This document shows positions 19,670-29,012 of a stretch of DNA of 64,000 nt, in pieces (position 1 is the stretch's first letter; every line of letters begins with the position of its first letter). The notes below the pieces were generated by a model. It searched no databases. It was not told where the DNA came from and saw nothing but the letters and a program-made list of their open reading frames with translations. Source of the DNA: Defluviitaleaceae bacterium (lineage in GTDB: Bacteria; Bacillota; Clostridia; Lachnospirales; WRAX01). The position numbers were made by a program, and so were the translations under genes. Location of the stretch: NCBI GenBank assembly GCA_009779935.1, contig WRAX01000009.1, forward strand, positions 1 through 64,000, written 5' to 3'.

Positions 19670-21552
19670 TGAGAATTTGCCTCCTCCCATTCTGTGATAA
19701 GATTCTCCAATTTGGCTTCCAGTGCGGCTTTCATTAGGTATGCCTCCTGCGCCTTAGCGGGGTCGGTTGCCACATCATCCTGCGCCAATATGCCGTCTTG
19801 GCGGATGATTGCCATTTCGGTTTCCTCAATCTGAACTTCCAGCCGTTCAATTTTCGCTTTTAACTGCCGCTCTTTTGCTTGTTGCTCCTTTTGGTCAAGA
19901 TACGCCTGCTTGTTATCACTGTCATTGCGGGTTGCGGGCGAAACAATCTCCGTCCCCATAGCGGATTTTTCTACATAGTAGTCGTAATTGCCGTGGTAGG
20001 CTGTTGTTTTGTCCGATTTTAGCTCATAAATCTTGTCGGCTGTGTTGTTGATAAAATAACGGTCATGGGAAATGTATAAAACCGTGCCGTCATAGGAATT
20101 TATTGCACCTTCCAGCACCTCTTTGGAAAATAAATCCAGATGGTTTGTGGGCTCGTCTAACATAAGGAAGTTTATATCGGACAGCATAAGCTTGCAAAGG
20201 GCCACCCGCCCCTTTTCGCCGCCTGAAAGTGCCGAAATGGCCTTAAAAACATCATCGCCCACAAACAAAAATGCCGCTAATGCCGAGCGTATCTCCTGGT
20301 TTTTCATGCGGGGATAGGTGTCGGAAATCTCCATAAAAATGGTTTTGTCCTTATCCTCAAAATCCAGTATTTGGTCATAATACCCAATTTTCACGTTACT
20401 GCCTATCTTAACACAGTCCGCCCCTTCTAAAATCATCTTAAAAAGGGTGGTTTTGCCCACGCCGTTTTCCCCGATAAGTGCTACAACCTCACCCTTTTTA
20501 ATATCCATTTGGGCATTGCGAAACAAGGTGGTGTTGTCGAAGTTTTTTTGCCCGTTCACCACCTTTAACACATCGTTGCCGCTTCCGGTGCGGGGGGCAA
20601 GGGCAAGGCGCATGGGGTTTGGGGCTTTTTTGGGCGTATCCAGCCGCTCTACCTTGGCAAGGGCTTTTTCTTTGCTTCTGGCTCGTTTTATATGTTTTTC
20701 CCGCCCAAAAGCCCGCAACAGGTCAATGGATGCCTGCAACCGTTCAAGCTCCTTTTGCTGGTTGGAGTAATGTTTTTCGGCAATTTCAAAATCCTTTGCC
20801 TTTTTATCTACAAAGGCGGAATAGTTGCCATTGTAGCTTTTTGCAACACCATGCTCAATTTCCACCACCTTTTTAACCACCTTGTCAAGGAAAAAACGGT
20901 CGTGGCTTATTATTAGCACGCAACCGTCATATTCCCGCAAAAAATATTCCTCCAGCCAGCTGATGGCACGGATATCAAGGTGGTTTGTCGGCTCGTCCAG
21001 CAACAGCAGATCCGGTTTGGAAAGCAGTAATTTGCCAAGCCCCACACGGGTTTTTTGGCCGCCGGATAGGTTAGCGATTGACAGGATATGTTCCGCCTCC
21101 GAAAAACCAAGGCCGCTGGCAACGCCACGCACACGGCTTTTGTATTCATAACCGCCGCTTTGCTCAAACTGCTGGGTCATCTTAGCATATTTTTCCATGG
21201 CACGGTCAAGGTCAATGCCTGACAAATCAGCCATTTCAAGCTCTGCTATTCGTATTTCTTCTTCCAATTGGGCAAGGTGGTCAAAAACCGATAAAAGCTC
21301 TTGCTGGATGGTATTGCCAAAATTCAAATCCATTTCCTGGGAAAGGTGCCCGATTTTAGCACCCTTGGCAAAAGCCAATGTGCCGCCATCCGGGGGTATT
21401 TGCCCCAAAATAACCTTAAACATGGAAGATTTGCCTGCGCCATTAACGCCCACAAGGGCGGTTTTTTCTTTATCTTTTAAGTCAAAACCCACATTACGAA
21501 GCACTGTTTGTGCGCCAAATGATAGGCTTATGTCTTTACACGAAAATATCAT
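19666..21552 (-). CDS. ABC-F family ATPase
   Basis: Two Walker A motifs (GVNGAGKSS, GENGVGKTT), two LSGGxK signatures, charged interdomain linker, no TM. Confidence 0.95.
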   Translation of the reverse strand: MIFSCKDISLSFGAQTVLRNVGFDLKDKEKTALVGVNGAGKSSMFKVILGQIPPDGGTLAFAKGAKIGHLSQEMDLNFGNTIQQELLSVFDHLAQLEEEIRIAELEMADLSGIDLDRAMEKYAKMTQQFEQSGGYEYKSRVRGVASGLGFSEAEHILSIANLSGGQKTRVGLGKLLLSKPDLLLLDEPTNHLDIRAISWLEEYFLREYDGCVLIISHDRFFLDKVVKKVVEIEHGVAKSYNGNYSAFVDKKAKDFEIAEKHYSNQQKELERLQASIDLLRAFGREKHIKRARSKEKALAKVERLDTPKKAPNPMRLALAPRTGSGNDVLKVVNGQKNFDNTTLFRNAQMDIKKGEVVALIGENGVGKTTLFKMILEGADCVKIGSNVKIGYYDQILDFEDKDKTIFMEISDTYPRMKNQEIRSALAAFLFVGDDVFKAISALSGGEKGRVALCKLMLSDINFLMLDEPTNHLDLFSKEVLEGAINSYDGTVLYISHDRYFINNTADKIYELKSDKTTAYHGNYDYYVEKSAMGTEIVSPATRNDSDNKQAYLDQKEQQAKERQLKAKIERLEVQIEETEMAIIRQDGILAQDDVATDPAKAQEAYLMKAALEAKLENLITEWEEANSQ

Positions 21553-21621
21553 AAAATCACCTTTACATATATTATCACAAAAAAAAGGCGGGGGCAAGCC
21601 CCCACCCATTATTTAACGATT

Positions 21622-21747
21622 TTACCACCAAAAACGCCTGCGTGGGAAAAAGGGCATGCCACCCCACGGCCTACCAAAACCGCAGCCGCCCCAGCCGCAA
21701 CGACCAAAGCCGCCCCAGCCGCCGCCCCAAAATGGACCTCCAAACAT
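21622..21747 (-). CDS. Gly/Trp-rich 41-aa small protein
   Basis: Read directly on the minus strand: MFGGPFWGGGWGGFGRCGWGGCGFGRPWGGMPFFPRRRFWW*; shorter than the ORF track cutoff. Confidence 0.6.
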   Translation of the reverse strand: MFGGPFWGGGWGGFGRCGWGGCGFGRPWGGMPFFPRRRFWW

Positions 21748-21865
21748 AATTTCACCACCTTTTCTACTTGTCAGCTTAGTACATAGTATGCAGGCTGTCC
21801 GTAGGTGGTTAATTGGCGCATCAATAATATTACATTATGATGACAATAATAATACAAGATAAAAC

Positions 21866-21896
21866 AAAAAAGCCCCTGATAACAAGGACTTTTTAT
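21866..21896 (-). terminator. Terminator downstream of the ferredoxin gene
   Basis: Minus strand AAGTCCT-tgttatc-AGGGGCTTTTTTG with G-T pairs and T run. Confidence 0.6.
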
Positions 21897-21924
21897 TTTA
21901 GTATGTAGGGATGGCAACGGTTAA

Positions 21925-22092
21925 TTACGACTCGATTGCGCCATCGGTTGGACATACATTTGCGCAAGCATTGCAGTCAATGCAAGCATCAGGATCGATA
22001 ACATATGGGTTGCCTGAGGAGATTGCAGATACTGGGCACTCTGGCTCGCAGCTGCCGCAAGCGATGCATAGGTTTGTGATTTTATAAGCCAT
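21925..22092 (-). CDS. 2[4Fe-4S] ferredoxin (55 aa)
   Basis: MAYKITNLCIACGSCEPECPVSAISSGNPYVIDPDACIDCNACANVCPTDGAIES*; two CxxCxxCxxxCP-type motifs; read directly, not in the ORF track. Confidence 0.95.
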   Translation of the reverse strand: MAYKITNLCIACGSCEPECPVSAISSGNPYVIDPDACIDCNACANVCPTDGAIES

Positions 22093-22207
22093 GGTTGTAC
22101 CTCCTTGTTAAGGTTTTTGGGTTTATGTCCGAAATGAACACAAAGCTCCTTATATTATAATACACTAAACAGATTTTTTTTGCAAGTGTTTTTTCAATAT
22201 TTTTTTG

Positions 22208-22236
22208 TTGAAATTTCTGCCACAGTGTGGTATAAT
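22208..22236 (+). promoter_or_regulatory. SigA-type promoter for the large secreted protein gene
   Basis: TTGAAA-17nt-TATAAT. Confidence 0.75.
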
Positions 22237-22294
22237 AAAAGAGCTGATTTTGCGCATTAATCACTTAATATAAAGTTTGCGGAGGGTGTTTGTT

Positions 22295-25200
22295 ATGACG
22301 ATGGCAAGACTTAAAAGAGCCGGACAAAAAATTACAGCGGCATTTTTAGCTTTTTTAATGGTTTTTGGATATATGACAGTTTTTGAGGGTTTATGGGTGC
22401 GGGCCGCCACGGGTAACTTGCTTTCTGCCAGCTTTACAGGCGGGCTTACCCCCGCCGGGTTTATTATAGACCCCAGCCCAAACCTTACATCCGTGCCGTT
22501 GCCGGATGGTATGGTGCATTTACAATTTCCAATAAGTTATATAGCGGGGGCACCGGTTGCCGAAAATACCTTTACCCTGCAATTTCCCATGGGCAACACC
22601 ATCCGCACCTTTGAAATTGTGTTGACATCGGAAACCACCGCCCAAGTTTTCTATGCAGGCGGGGCGGTAACGCCATTTTTTGTAAACCGTGGTGTTAATC
22701 CGGGCTCCCCTGCCAATGCTAATTTTGTGCAAATAGGCAGCGATGCTATTGAGGAGAATTATCCTGTTTATCCTGATGACCATATAAATGCAGGTACTAT
22801 TATGGCGGGATTTTTCCCGGGCAGGCATTATTTAGACCCATACACCCCCAATCCCCATGTTTACATTTATTTAGGCACGCCAACCACCCCACAATTTGGT
22901 ATCGAACAAGGCACGGGCTTTTCCTTTGCCCCTGTTGGCGGGGCTGCACCGAATATGAACCAAGCAAATGCAGTGTCATTTCTTTGGGATGGAGCGGATT
23001 TCCATGTTGTAACAGGCGGCATGCAGCAGGGGCGCATTTATGACTTTGTATTGTCCACAAACAATGCGGCAACTGCGGCCGATGTGTCCACACAAGTAGC
23101 TTTTACAGGCTTTTTATACGAATCCCGTCCCGTGGCACGCCATAGAGAAGAGCCAAGAGACTTGCCAAGCACCGCCCCATGGTACACAATGGCAGATGAC
23201 CTGCTTTTCGGCAGAGATCCTTGGGGTATTGAAGACCCGCCTGTGCCTAATGATGAGGCTTTCCCCAATGGCTGGACAAATTGGGACTTGCCCCCGTTTA
23301 CCACCATACCCGGCGGCACCCCCCACCCGCTAAACGATCCAAATAACCGCTTGCGCCACGACAATCCGGTGGGGCATGCGGATAATGATTGGTATCCCGG
23401 CGGTTTTATGCCCCATGTGGCCGGCGGTAGCGAACCTGCAACCGATAATATGTTGGAATTTATAATACTTACACCGCAACGTGCCGAGCCCGCCGGGCCA
23501 AATGGCACATTTTCTGCCGCACAAGTGGCATCCAGCAGTGTTTTCGAGATAATAGACCCGGACGATGCGGCGGATTGGTTTGAGCAAACATCATTTCATT
23601 TTAGGGTGGCAGACCCCACAGGGCTGGAATTTACATTTGACATAAATGATATTTTCGGCACAGACCCGCTGGTTGGGCAACCCAACAACGGGCGCATTAC
23701 CATAAGCCCCGTCGAAAACTTTCCCGATGAAGATAGGATAGGAATTTTGCTGGATGGGGCAAACCCATTTAGCCTACCTGCATCCCGTATTTTTACCCAA
23801 AGTACCATGCTCTTGGGTGGTCAATTGCCCAGTGTCGTGGACATTTCACGTGTTACGCAGGCTATGCCCATGCACCTGCGTGGTTTGCATACATTCTTAA
23901 ATTATAATGTGGTGTTTATTGACGGACAGTTTCATGTACGCATAGAGCCTTTTGTGGGCGTACCGGGCAGATACCGTCTTGACTTTCATATTCCGCCGCC
24001 ATACCCGCAAGCGGGTGCTTTTGTACGGGCAGAAGGGAACGAAATTGCTGTATTTATCCCCCTTTTACTTGCGCCCGACAACCAAATGATTTTTAATGTG
24101 GTGTTTGAACCTGATTTGATTGGGGTTGAGGATGTGCCGTCCCAGTGGATGCACTTCCGTGCCACCCCTGACCGTATGATAATGACGGCCCCTGGTAATT
24201 TTACCATTACGCCAAATCACCCCGAATTAGGCTATATCCTTGATGACGAGGGTTATGCCCGCTTTGAAATTGCTGCAAGCTGGGATATGGGCATGGTTGG
24301 AACCATGCGGGATTATTTTAACTTGAAATTTGGACCGATTGATGACCTTATTAACACGGGCGAATATGGGGAAATCACCTTCACTTACCACATACGTTCC
24401 CGTGATTATCCCGACCAAAGTGATGACGTGACCAGTATTGTGATGGTTGAAGTAATTTTTGTACGCCACCCCGATGGCAGTTTGGAGTGGAGTTTTGGAG
24501 ATGCAGATTTTAACCCCGCCTTTACAGAAGCAGGGCTTGCGTTGCCCGACCCGCCCGTGGCGAACATTATCCCGCCTACCGCCAGTAGATACAACCAAAT
24601 CAACATCAGTTTGCCTATGGAATTTGTGGTAAGCAGCGATTATCCACCGCTTTCATTTGAAGGTATTTACTTTTTAACCAACACCCTGCTTTCTGTGTCC
24701 GTGGAAGGGGAAGACCCTGTACAGTTTAACCCCACCTATTTACACGAATCCCGCCACAACAACCGTAGCTTTTTAGCCCTATCCCGCCCTGATATGCGGG
24801 AATTTCCACCGCCTTATGATTTAAGGGTGTGGACAGACGGCATTGACCCCGAGACTCGGCTTGGCGGCTTCTTTGACATGTCCTTTATGGTGCCGTGGTA
24901 CGAAATTGATAGATATCTTAACCGCTCGCCTTTCCACAATGCAGGGTATGACCATACCATAATGTACCGCATTTTCATTGGCGAAAGGGGCGATGCAGAG
25001 GGGCTTGCAAGCCAAACCCCACAGGAGCGCACAGCGAGAATTTGGCCGGCATCCGGGCTTATTATGCCTTTTAATGTGGCGCAGCGTTGGAGCATCTTCC
25101 CGATTGTTAATGCTGACTTTTTGATGGGTGCGCCGGGGAACGGTAATGGAGGTGGCGGAAACGGCAATGTCACACTACCTCCTCGACCTTCGCACCCGGG

Positions 25201-28200
25201 TGATTTCGACTTTAGCTCTCTTCCCATTGGCACAACCCTTGGAAGCTTTAATGTTGCCCCAACTTTCCTAACGATGAATCTTAATGACCCAGCAAACCAT
25301 ACTGCCCTCAACAATGCTTTTAGGGCACATGTGGGCGATATTTTAGATATGACGGATACGGATACTTTCGAGGATTGGCTTAATGGTTTAGACCACATTT
25401 TAGCTGGTGCCAACTTGAATGATGCTTGGAGCATCATTGTAAACGGTACTGCTTGGGATGTAAGCACAATGGATACTATATGGGATGATGAAGACCGCTT
25501 TAATGCCACCGTGGATCTGTGGAACGGCATCAAAGAAGGTTTTGATTTCCGCCCCTTTATGTTTTTGCGCTTGCCAACGCCTGTGATTAGCATAAGTGAT
25601 ACAGGGATTTTGACTTGGGAAGGCGGAGAACCGCAACATGTGGATGTGTTTTCCAGCACCACGCCCGGCGCCAATACTGTGTGGAATACCCCTGCAAGCA
25701 CAAGGTCTACATCAGTGGACTTGAATGCGATTGGACTGCTACCGGGAGAGCATCAAGTTAATATACAGTTTTTTCACCCAGTGGGAGGTCCGCCGTTTTA
25801 CTCAGAGCGAAGCAATTCGATAACGTTTACTGTGACAAGATGGATATCAAACCCATCAAACCTCCATTTTGCCCGGGGGACGTTTCACTCTATGAAGACC
25901 ATTGGCGATTTAGATGTTTTTGATTCTTTAAGATCTGGCATTAGAGATGCTTTTGACCCTGCTGAAATCAGCAACCTAAACGCCGCATTTGTCACTCATT
26001 TGGCGGCGGAGCTTGGTGTGGCAACCACAGCAACTTTCTTGGAATGGCTGGAAGGCACAGGCGGACTCGAAACAAATTTAACCCCTGCCCATCAAGAAAT
26101 AGCCATGTGGCATGTGATTAACAATCCTTTATGGGACTCCTCCGTGGCTCCTTTTTGGGTGGATGAAGCGGCTTTCGTTTCCGTTGTCGCCCAATGGCGA
26201 GCCGCATTAACGGGCTTTGAGTTTATGAATGCTTCCGGGCTTACTGCCCCATTGGCGGCAAGCGCAGGCGGCGCAAGGGTAAGCGGCAGAACCGCCGTTG
26301 GCTACGGCGAGCATGAAATGCTTGTAAACAGCCTGCCCCAGCCATGGGATACAGCAACGGCAACCCAAGGGGTTTTTGACCTTTCCCCTTGGATTGAGGA
26401 GTTTAGAGCGGGACCTGTGGTAATAGAAGTACCTTTTGACCCGCCAATTGGCACCCCTGCGGATTTTGAGCAAATTTTCCGTTTTGAAGGGTTGGATTTT
26501 AACTGGTCCTACTATATTATGGTGGATTCGTGGATTGAGTTTTGGGAGTATGATGCTGACGGCAACCGTGTGCGGGTGCATGCGGAATTGGTAAATCCTG
26601 CCAGCCGTGAATATTCCAATAATACAGATATACAAGGCGTTACCACCTACAACCCACTGCCCGACCTGGACCCGGGGGAGATTGTGCCGCCGGCTCCACA
26701 AGATTTGCAAGTGGATGAAGTGACCCTAAACAGCGGAACAATATCTTGGCTGGACATACCGCCCCTTGCAGAAGCCGGGCGCATAGAGTTTGAAATTGTG
26801 CGCTTTAACGGTATACAAGCCCTTGCGGACAACTTGCTTAACCGTCGTGACCAAACCATGGCGCAATTTGTGGATTCCTTACAAGAAGCTTCCCGTGCGG
26901 GATTTGAAGCGGGTGTGCGTACTGACCGTGAGGACGGCACAATGTCCCTTATCATACCCGAAGGGATGACGGGGGGCGATCCCAATAACTATTTTGGGTT
27001 AAATATGCCCGGCGGCGGCCGCTTGCAACTGGAAAATACAGGGCTTACGCCTAATACCCTATACTTTTACTATGTGCGTACGGTTTGGATAACCGATAGC
27101 GGCGAAACCTTCTCATCATGGGTGGGTGTGTCGCTTACAACTACTATTGTAGAGCCGCCAATTAACCTGCGTGTGGTGGACCATCGGGCATTCCCTGCCA
27201 GAAACATTAACCCGCAAACCCAGTTTGTGATACGTTTTGATGCGCCCGTGGGCGGGCTTGTGGGCGAAGGAAGCTCCGTTGCCGGTGACCATGGTACGGT
27301 GTTTGATTTCCGCTTCTCCCTACGTTCCGGCACGGGGCAGTGGCAAGCACCTGTTATGCTGCCCAGCAATATGGGTGCAGTGCTTATCGAGCGGCATCCA
27401 ACACCTGATATGCCCGGATATTATACATTTACCTATATAATTAGCGGACGAAGCCCGGGCACAACCTACCAAATTCGTGTGCATACTTTTGATGTGGTAA
27501 ATAGTGCCTTAGGTGACCCCTTTGGGGAGGCCTATTCCGAATGGTCCAATATTGTAACTACCCGCACGGATGTTGACCAGGATTATATGGATAGAGAGCG
27601 GGACCGTGAGAATTTGCGCCGCTACCTGCGGGATTTGCTTCGTGAGTTTTTGCGCCAACCTTATTGGACTGCCATGAACCAAAACGGGCACTTTATCGGC
27701 TTGTACCGACCCACTATGGTTGACTATTTGCTGGGGGAAAACGGGCAAATGATACGCCTTGCGGACAGTGTGCACCCTACCAGCACCTTCTACCTGCCGC
27801 AGGCACTTTTCCTTGCCATTTGGGATGGGGGGCAGGGCTTTACCATCCAGCGTAATGATATGACGGTTACAATACCCAACCAAGCCATTAACAACATTAA
27901 TACAGAACCCGTTTTAGACACGGTGCGCCGCCTGCGGGATGTGCGTGGCGTGGAAGATTACTACATCCGCCTTGTGCTTGATGTGCGTGCCCACGGGGTC
28001 GCCCAAATACAAGGCGAGCAGGTAGCGGGACAACAGGTGATTTTAAGTATGGATTTGGTGGAAAGTAACACAAATATCCGCCAGTTGGATGAAAACCTAA
28101 TGCGTACCCTGCATTACGCCATCGAAACCGACCATTTTATAGACAGAGTTATTGGTGACCGCAGCTTTACCTTTGGGCAGGAAATTGAGAATATGGTGGC

Positions 28201-28996
28201 AAATGGCATTGCCCACCTGTATCAAGTGCGCCGCCTGCACGAAATTTCGGAAGTTATTAAGCATGAGATGAGCGCATATGTAAACACCCGCTTGCGTGCC
28301 ACCTACGGGCGTGCCGTCAGCTTTAACTTTATTAGCCAGCCCGTTAGCATTACGCTTAATAATGCGGCGGCATCGGATATTGTAAGCGGTTTCCAATTTG
28401 CATCAGGCGGCTGGACACGCCGTGATGCGGAGCTTACCGGCGCAGGAAGAGCCATCCGCACATCCGTACCCGGCTCGTTCGCCTTTACACGTAGGTTGTT
28501 GGCCATGCCCGGCCTAAACACCATACAAGGGCATGACAGGCTAACCGCATTAATAGCCCGCCATAACCTTGGGGAGTTTTTTGGGGCGGGAGATAACTTT
28601 AATATCAATGCACCCATTAGCCTAAATGCTGTACAGGGCACTGTTGCCCGTATTGGTGGTGCGCCTTCGGGGGCAAATGCACAAAACTGGTTACGCCAGC
28701 AGGGGTATATTGTGCCGGTGCGTGGGGTAGCATCCCCCGTGCAGGTGCAAGAAGCAGTTTATATGCTTATGGCATTGTACGAAATGCGCACAGGTACGGA
28801 TGTTTCCGCTTTGCGTATCACCAATTTTAACGCATTAAATGGCATAAATGGTATCGACAGCCGCTATCGCCCTTATATCCATGCGGCAGTGCAGCTTAAT
28901 ATTTTTAATGCCGCAAATATGCAGCCCACAGCCAACATGACAACGGCGGAGTTTTTGCGCCTGCTTGCAGTGCTTGACCAGAGAATCGGACTTTAA
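22295..28996 (+). CDS. Very large secreted protein with FN3-like modules and a C-terminal SLH-like region
   Basis: Signal peptide MTMARLKRAGQKITAAFLAFLMVFGYMTVFEGLWVRA; FN3-like segments (e.g. PPAPQDLQVDEVTLNSGTISWLD); C-terminal ALYEMRTGTDVSALRIT...YRPYIHAAVQLNIF resembles SLH modules. Confidence 0.75.
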   Translation: MTMARLKRAGQKITAAFLAFLMVFGYMTVFEGLWVRAATGNLLSASFTGGLTPAGFIIDPSPNLTSVPLPDGMVHLQFPISYIAGAPVAENTFTLQFPMGNTIRTFEIVLTSETTAQVFYAGGAVTPFFVNRGVNPGSPANANFVQIGSDAIEENYPVYPDDHINAGTIMAGFFPGRHYLDPYTPNPHVYIYLGTPTTPQFGIEQGTGFSFAPVGGAAPNMNQANAVSFLWDGADFHVVTGGMQQGRIYDFVLSTNNAATAADVSTQVAFTGFLYESRPVARHREEPRDLPSTAPWYTMADDLLFGRDPWGIEDPPVPNDEAFPNGWTNWDLPPFTTIPGGTPHPLNDPNNRLRHDNPVGHADNDWYPGGFMPHVAGGSEPATDNMLEFIILTPQRAEPAGPNGTFSAAQVASSSVFEIIDPDDAADWFEQTSFHFRVADPTGLEFTFDINDIFGTDPLVGQPNNGRITISPVENFPDEDRIGILLDGANPFSLPASRIFTQSTMLLGGQLPSVVDISRVTQAMPMHLRGLHTFLNYNVVFIDGQFHVRIEPFVGVPGRYRLDFHIPPPYPQAGAFVRAEGNEIAVFIPLLLAPDNQMIFNVVFEPDLIGVEDVPSQWMHFRATPDRMIMTAPGNFTITPNHPELGYILDDEGYARFEIAASWDMGMVGTMRDYFNLKFGPIDDLINTGEYGEITFTYHIRSRDYPDQSDDVTSIVMVEVIFVRHPDGSLEWSFGDADFNPAFTEAGLALPDPPVANIIPPTASRYNQINISLPMEFVVSSDYPPLSFEGIYFLTNTLLSVSVEGEDPVQFNPTYLHESRHNNRSFLALSRPDMREFPPPYDLRVWTDGIDPETRLGGFFDMSFMVPWYEIDRYLNRSPFHNAGYDHTIMYRIFIGERGDAEGLASQTPQERTARIWPASGLIMPFNVAQRWSIFPIVNADFLMGAPGNGNGGGGNGNVTLPPRPSHPGDFDFSSLPIGTTLGSFNVAPTFLTMNLNDPANHTALNNAFRAHVGDILDMTDTDTFEDWLNGLDHILAGANLNDAWSIIVNGTAWDVSTMDTIWDDEDRFNATVDLWNGIKEGFDFRPFMFLRLPTPVISISDTGILTWEGGEPQHVDVFSSTTPGANTVWNTPASTRSTSVDLNAIGLLPGEHQVNIQFFHPVGGPPFYSERSNSITFTVTRWISNPSNLHFARGTFHSMKTIGDLDVFDSLRSGIRDAFDPAEISNLNAAFVTHLAAELGVATTATFLEWLEGTGGLETNLTPAHQEIAMWHVINNPLWDSSVAPFWVDEAAFVSVVAQWRAALTGFEFMNASGLTAPLAASAGGARVSGRTAVGYGEHEMLVNSLPQPWDTATATQGVFDLSPWIEEFRAGPVVIEVPFDPPIGTPADFEQIFRFEGLDFNWSYYIMVDSWIEFWEYDADGNRVRVHAELVNPASREYSNNTDIQGVTTYNPLPDLDPGEIVPPAPQDLQVDEVTLNSGTISWLDIPPLAEAGRIEFEIVRFNGIQALADNLLNRRDQTMAQFVDSLQEASRAGFEAGVRTDREDGTMSLIIPEGMTGGDPNNYFGLNMPGGGRLQLENTGLTPNTLYFYYVRTVWITDSGETFSSWVGVSLTTTIVEPPINLRVVDHRAFPARNINPQTQFVIRFDAPVGGLVGEGSSVAGDHGTVFDFRFSLRSGTGQWQAPVMLPSNMGAVLIERHPTPDMPGYYTFTYIISGRSPGTTYQIRVHTFDVVNSALGDPFGEAYSEWSNIVTTRTDVDQDYMDRERDRENLRRYLRDLLREFLRQPYWTAMNQNGHFIGLYRPTMVDYLLGENGQMIRLADSVHPTSTFYLPQALFLAIWDGGQGFTIQRNDMTVTIPNQAINNINTEPVLDTVRRLRDVRGVEDYYIRLVLDVRAHGVAQIQGEQVAGQQVILSMDLVESNTNIRQLDENLMRTLHYAIETDHFIDRVIGDRSFTFGQEIENMVANGIAHLYQVRRLHEISEVIKHEMSAYVNTRLRATYGRAVSFNFISQPVSITLNNAAASDIVSGFQFASGGWTRRDAELTGAGRAIRTSVPGSFAFTRRLLAMPGLNTIQGHDRLTALIARHNLGEFFGAGDNFNINAPISLNAVQGTVARIGGAPSGANAQNWLRQQGYIVPVRGVASPVQVQEAVYMLMALYEMRTGTDVSALRITNFNALNGINGIDSRYRPYIHAAVQLNIFNAANMQPTANMTTAEFLRLLAVLDQRIGL

Positions 28997-29012
28997 TAAT
29001 GAGGTGCTACCA

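Noticed and set aside
24814-25701. 295-aa minus-strand ORF
   Set aside because: Antisense to the giant secreted protein reading frame; low-complexity Ser/Lys-rich shadow ORF.
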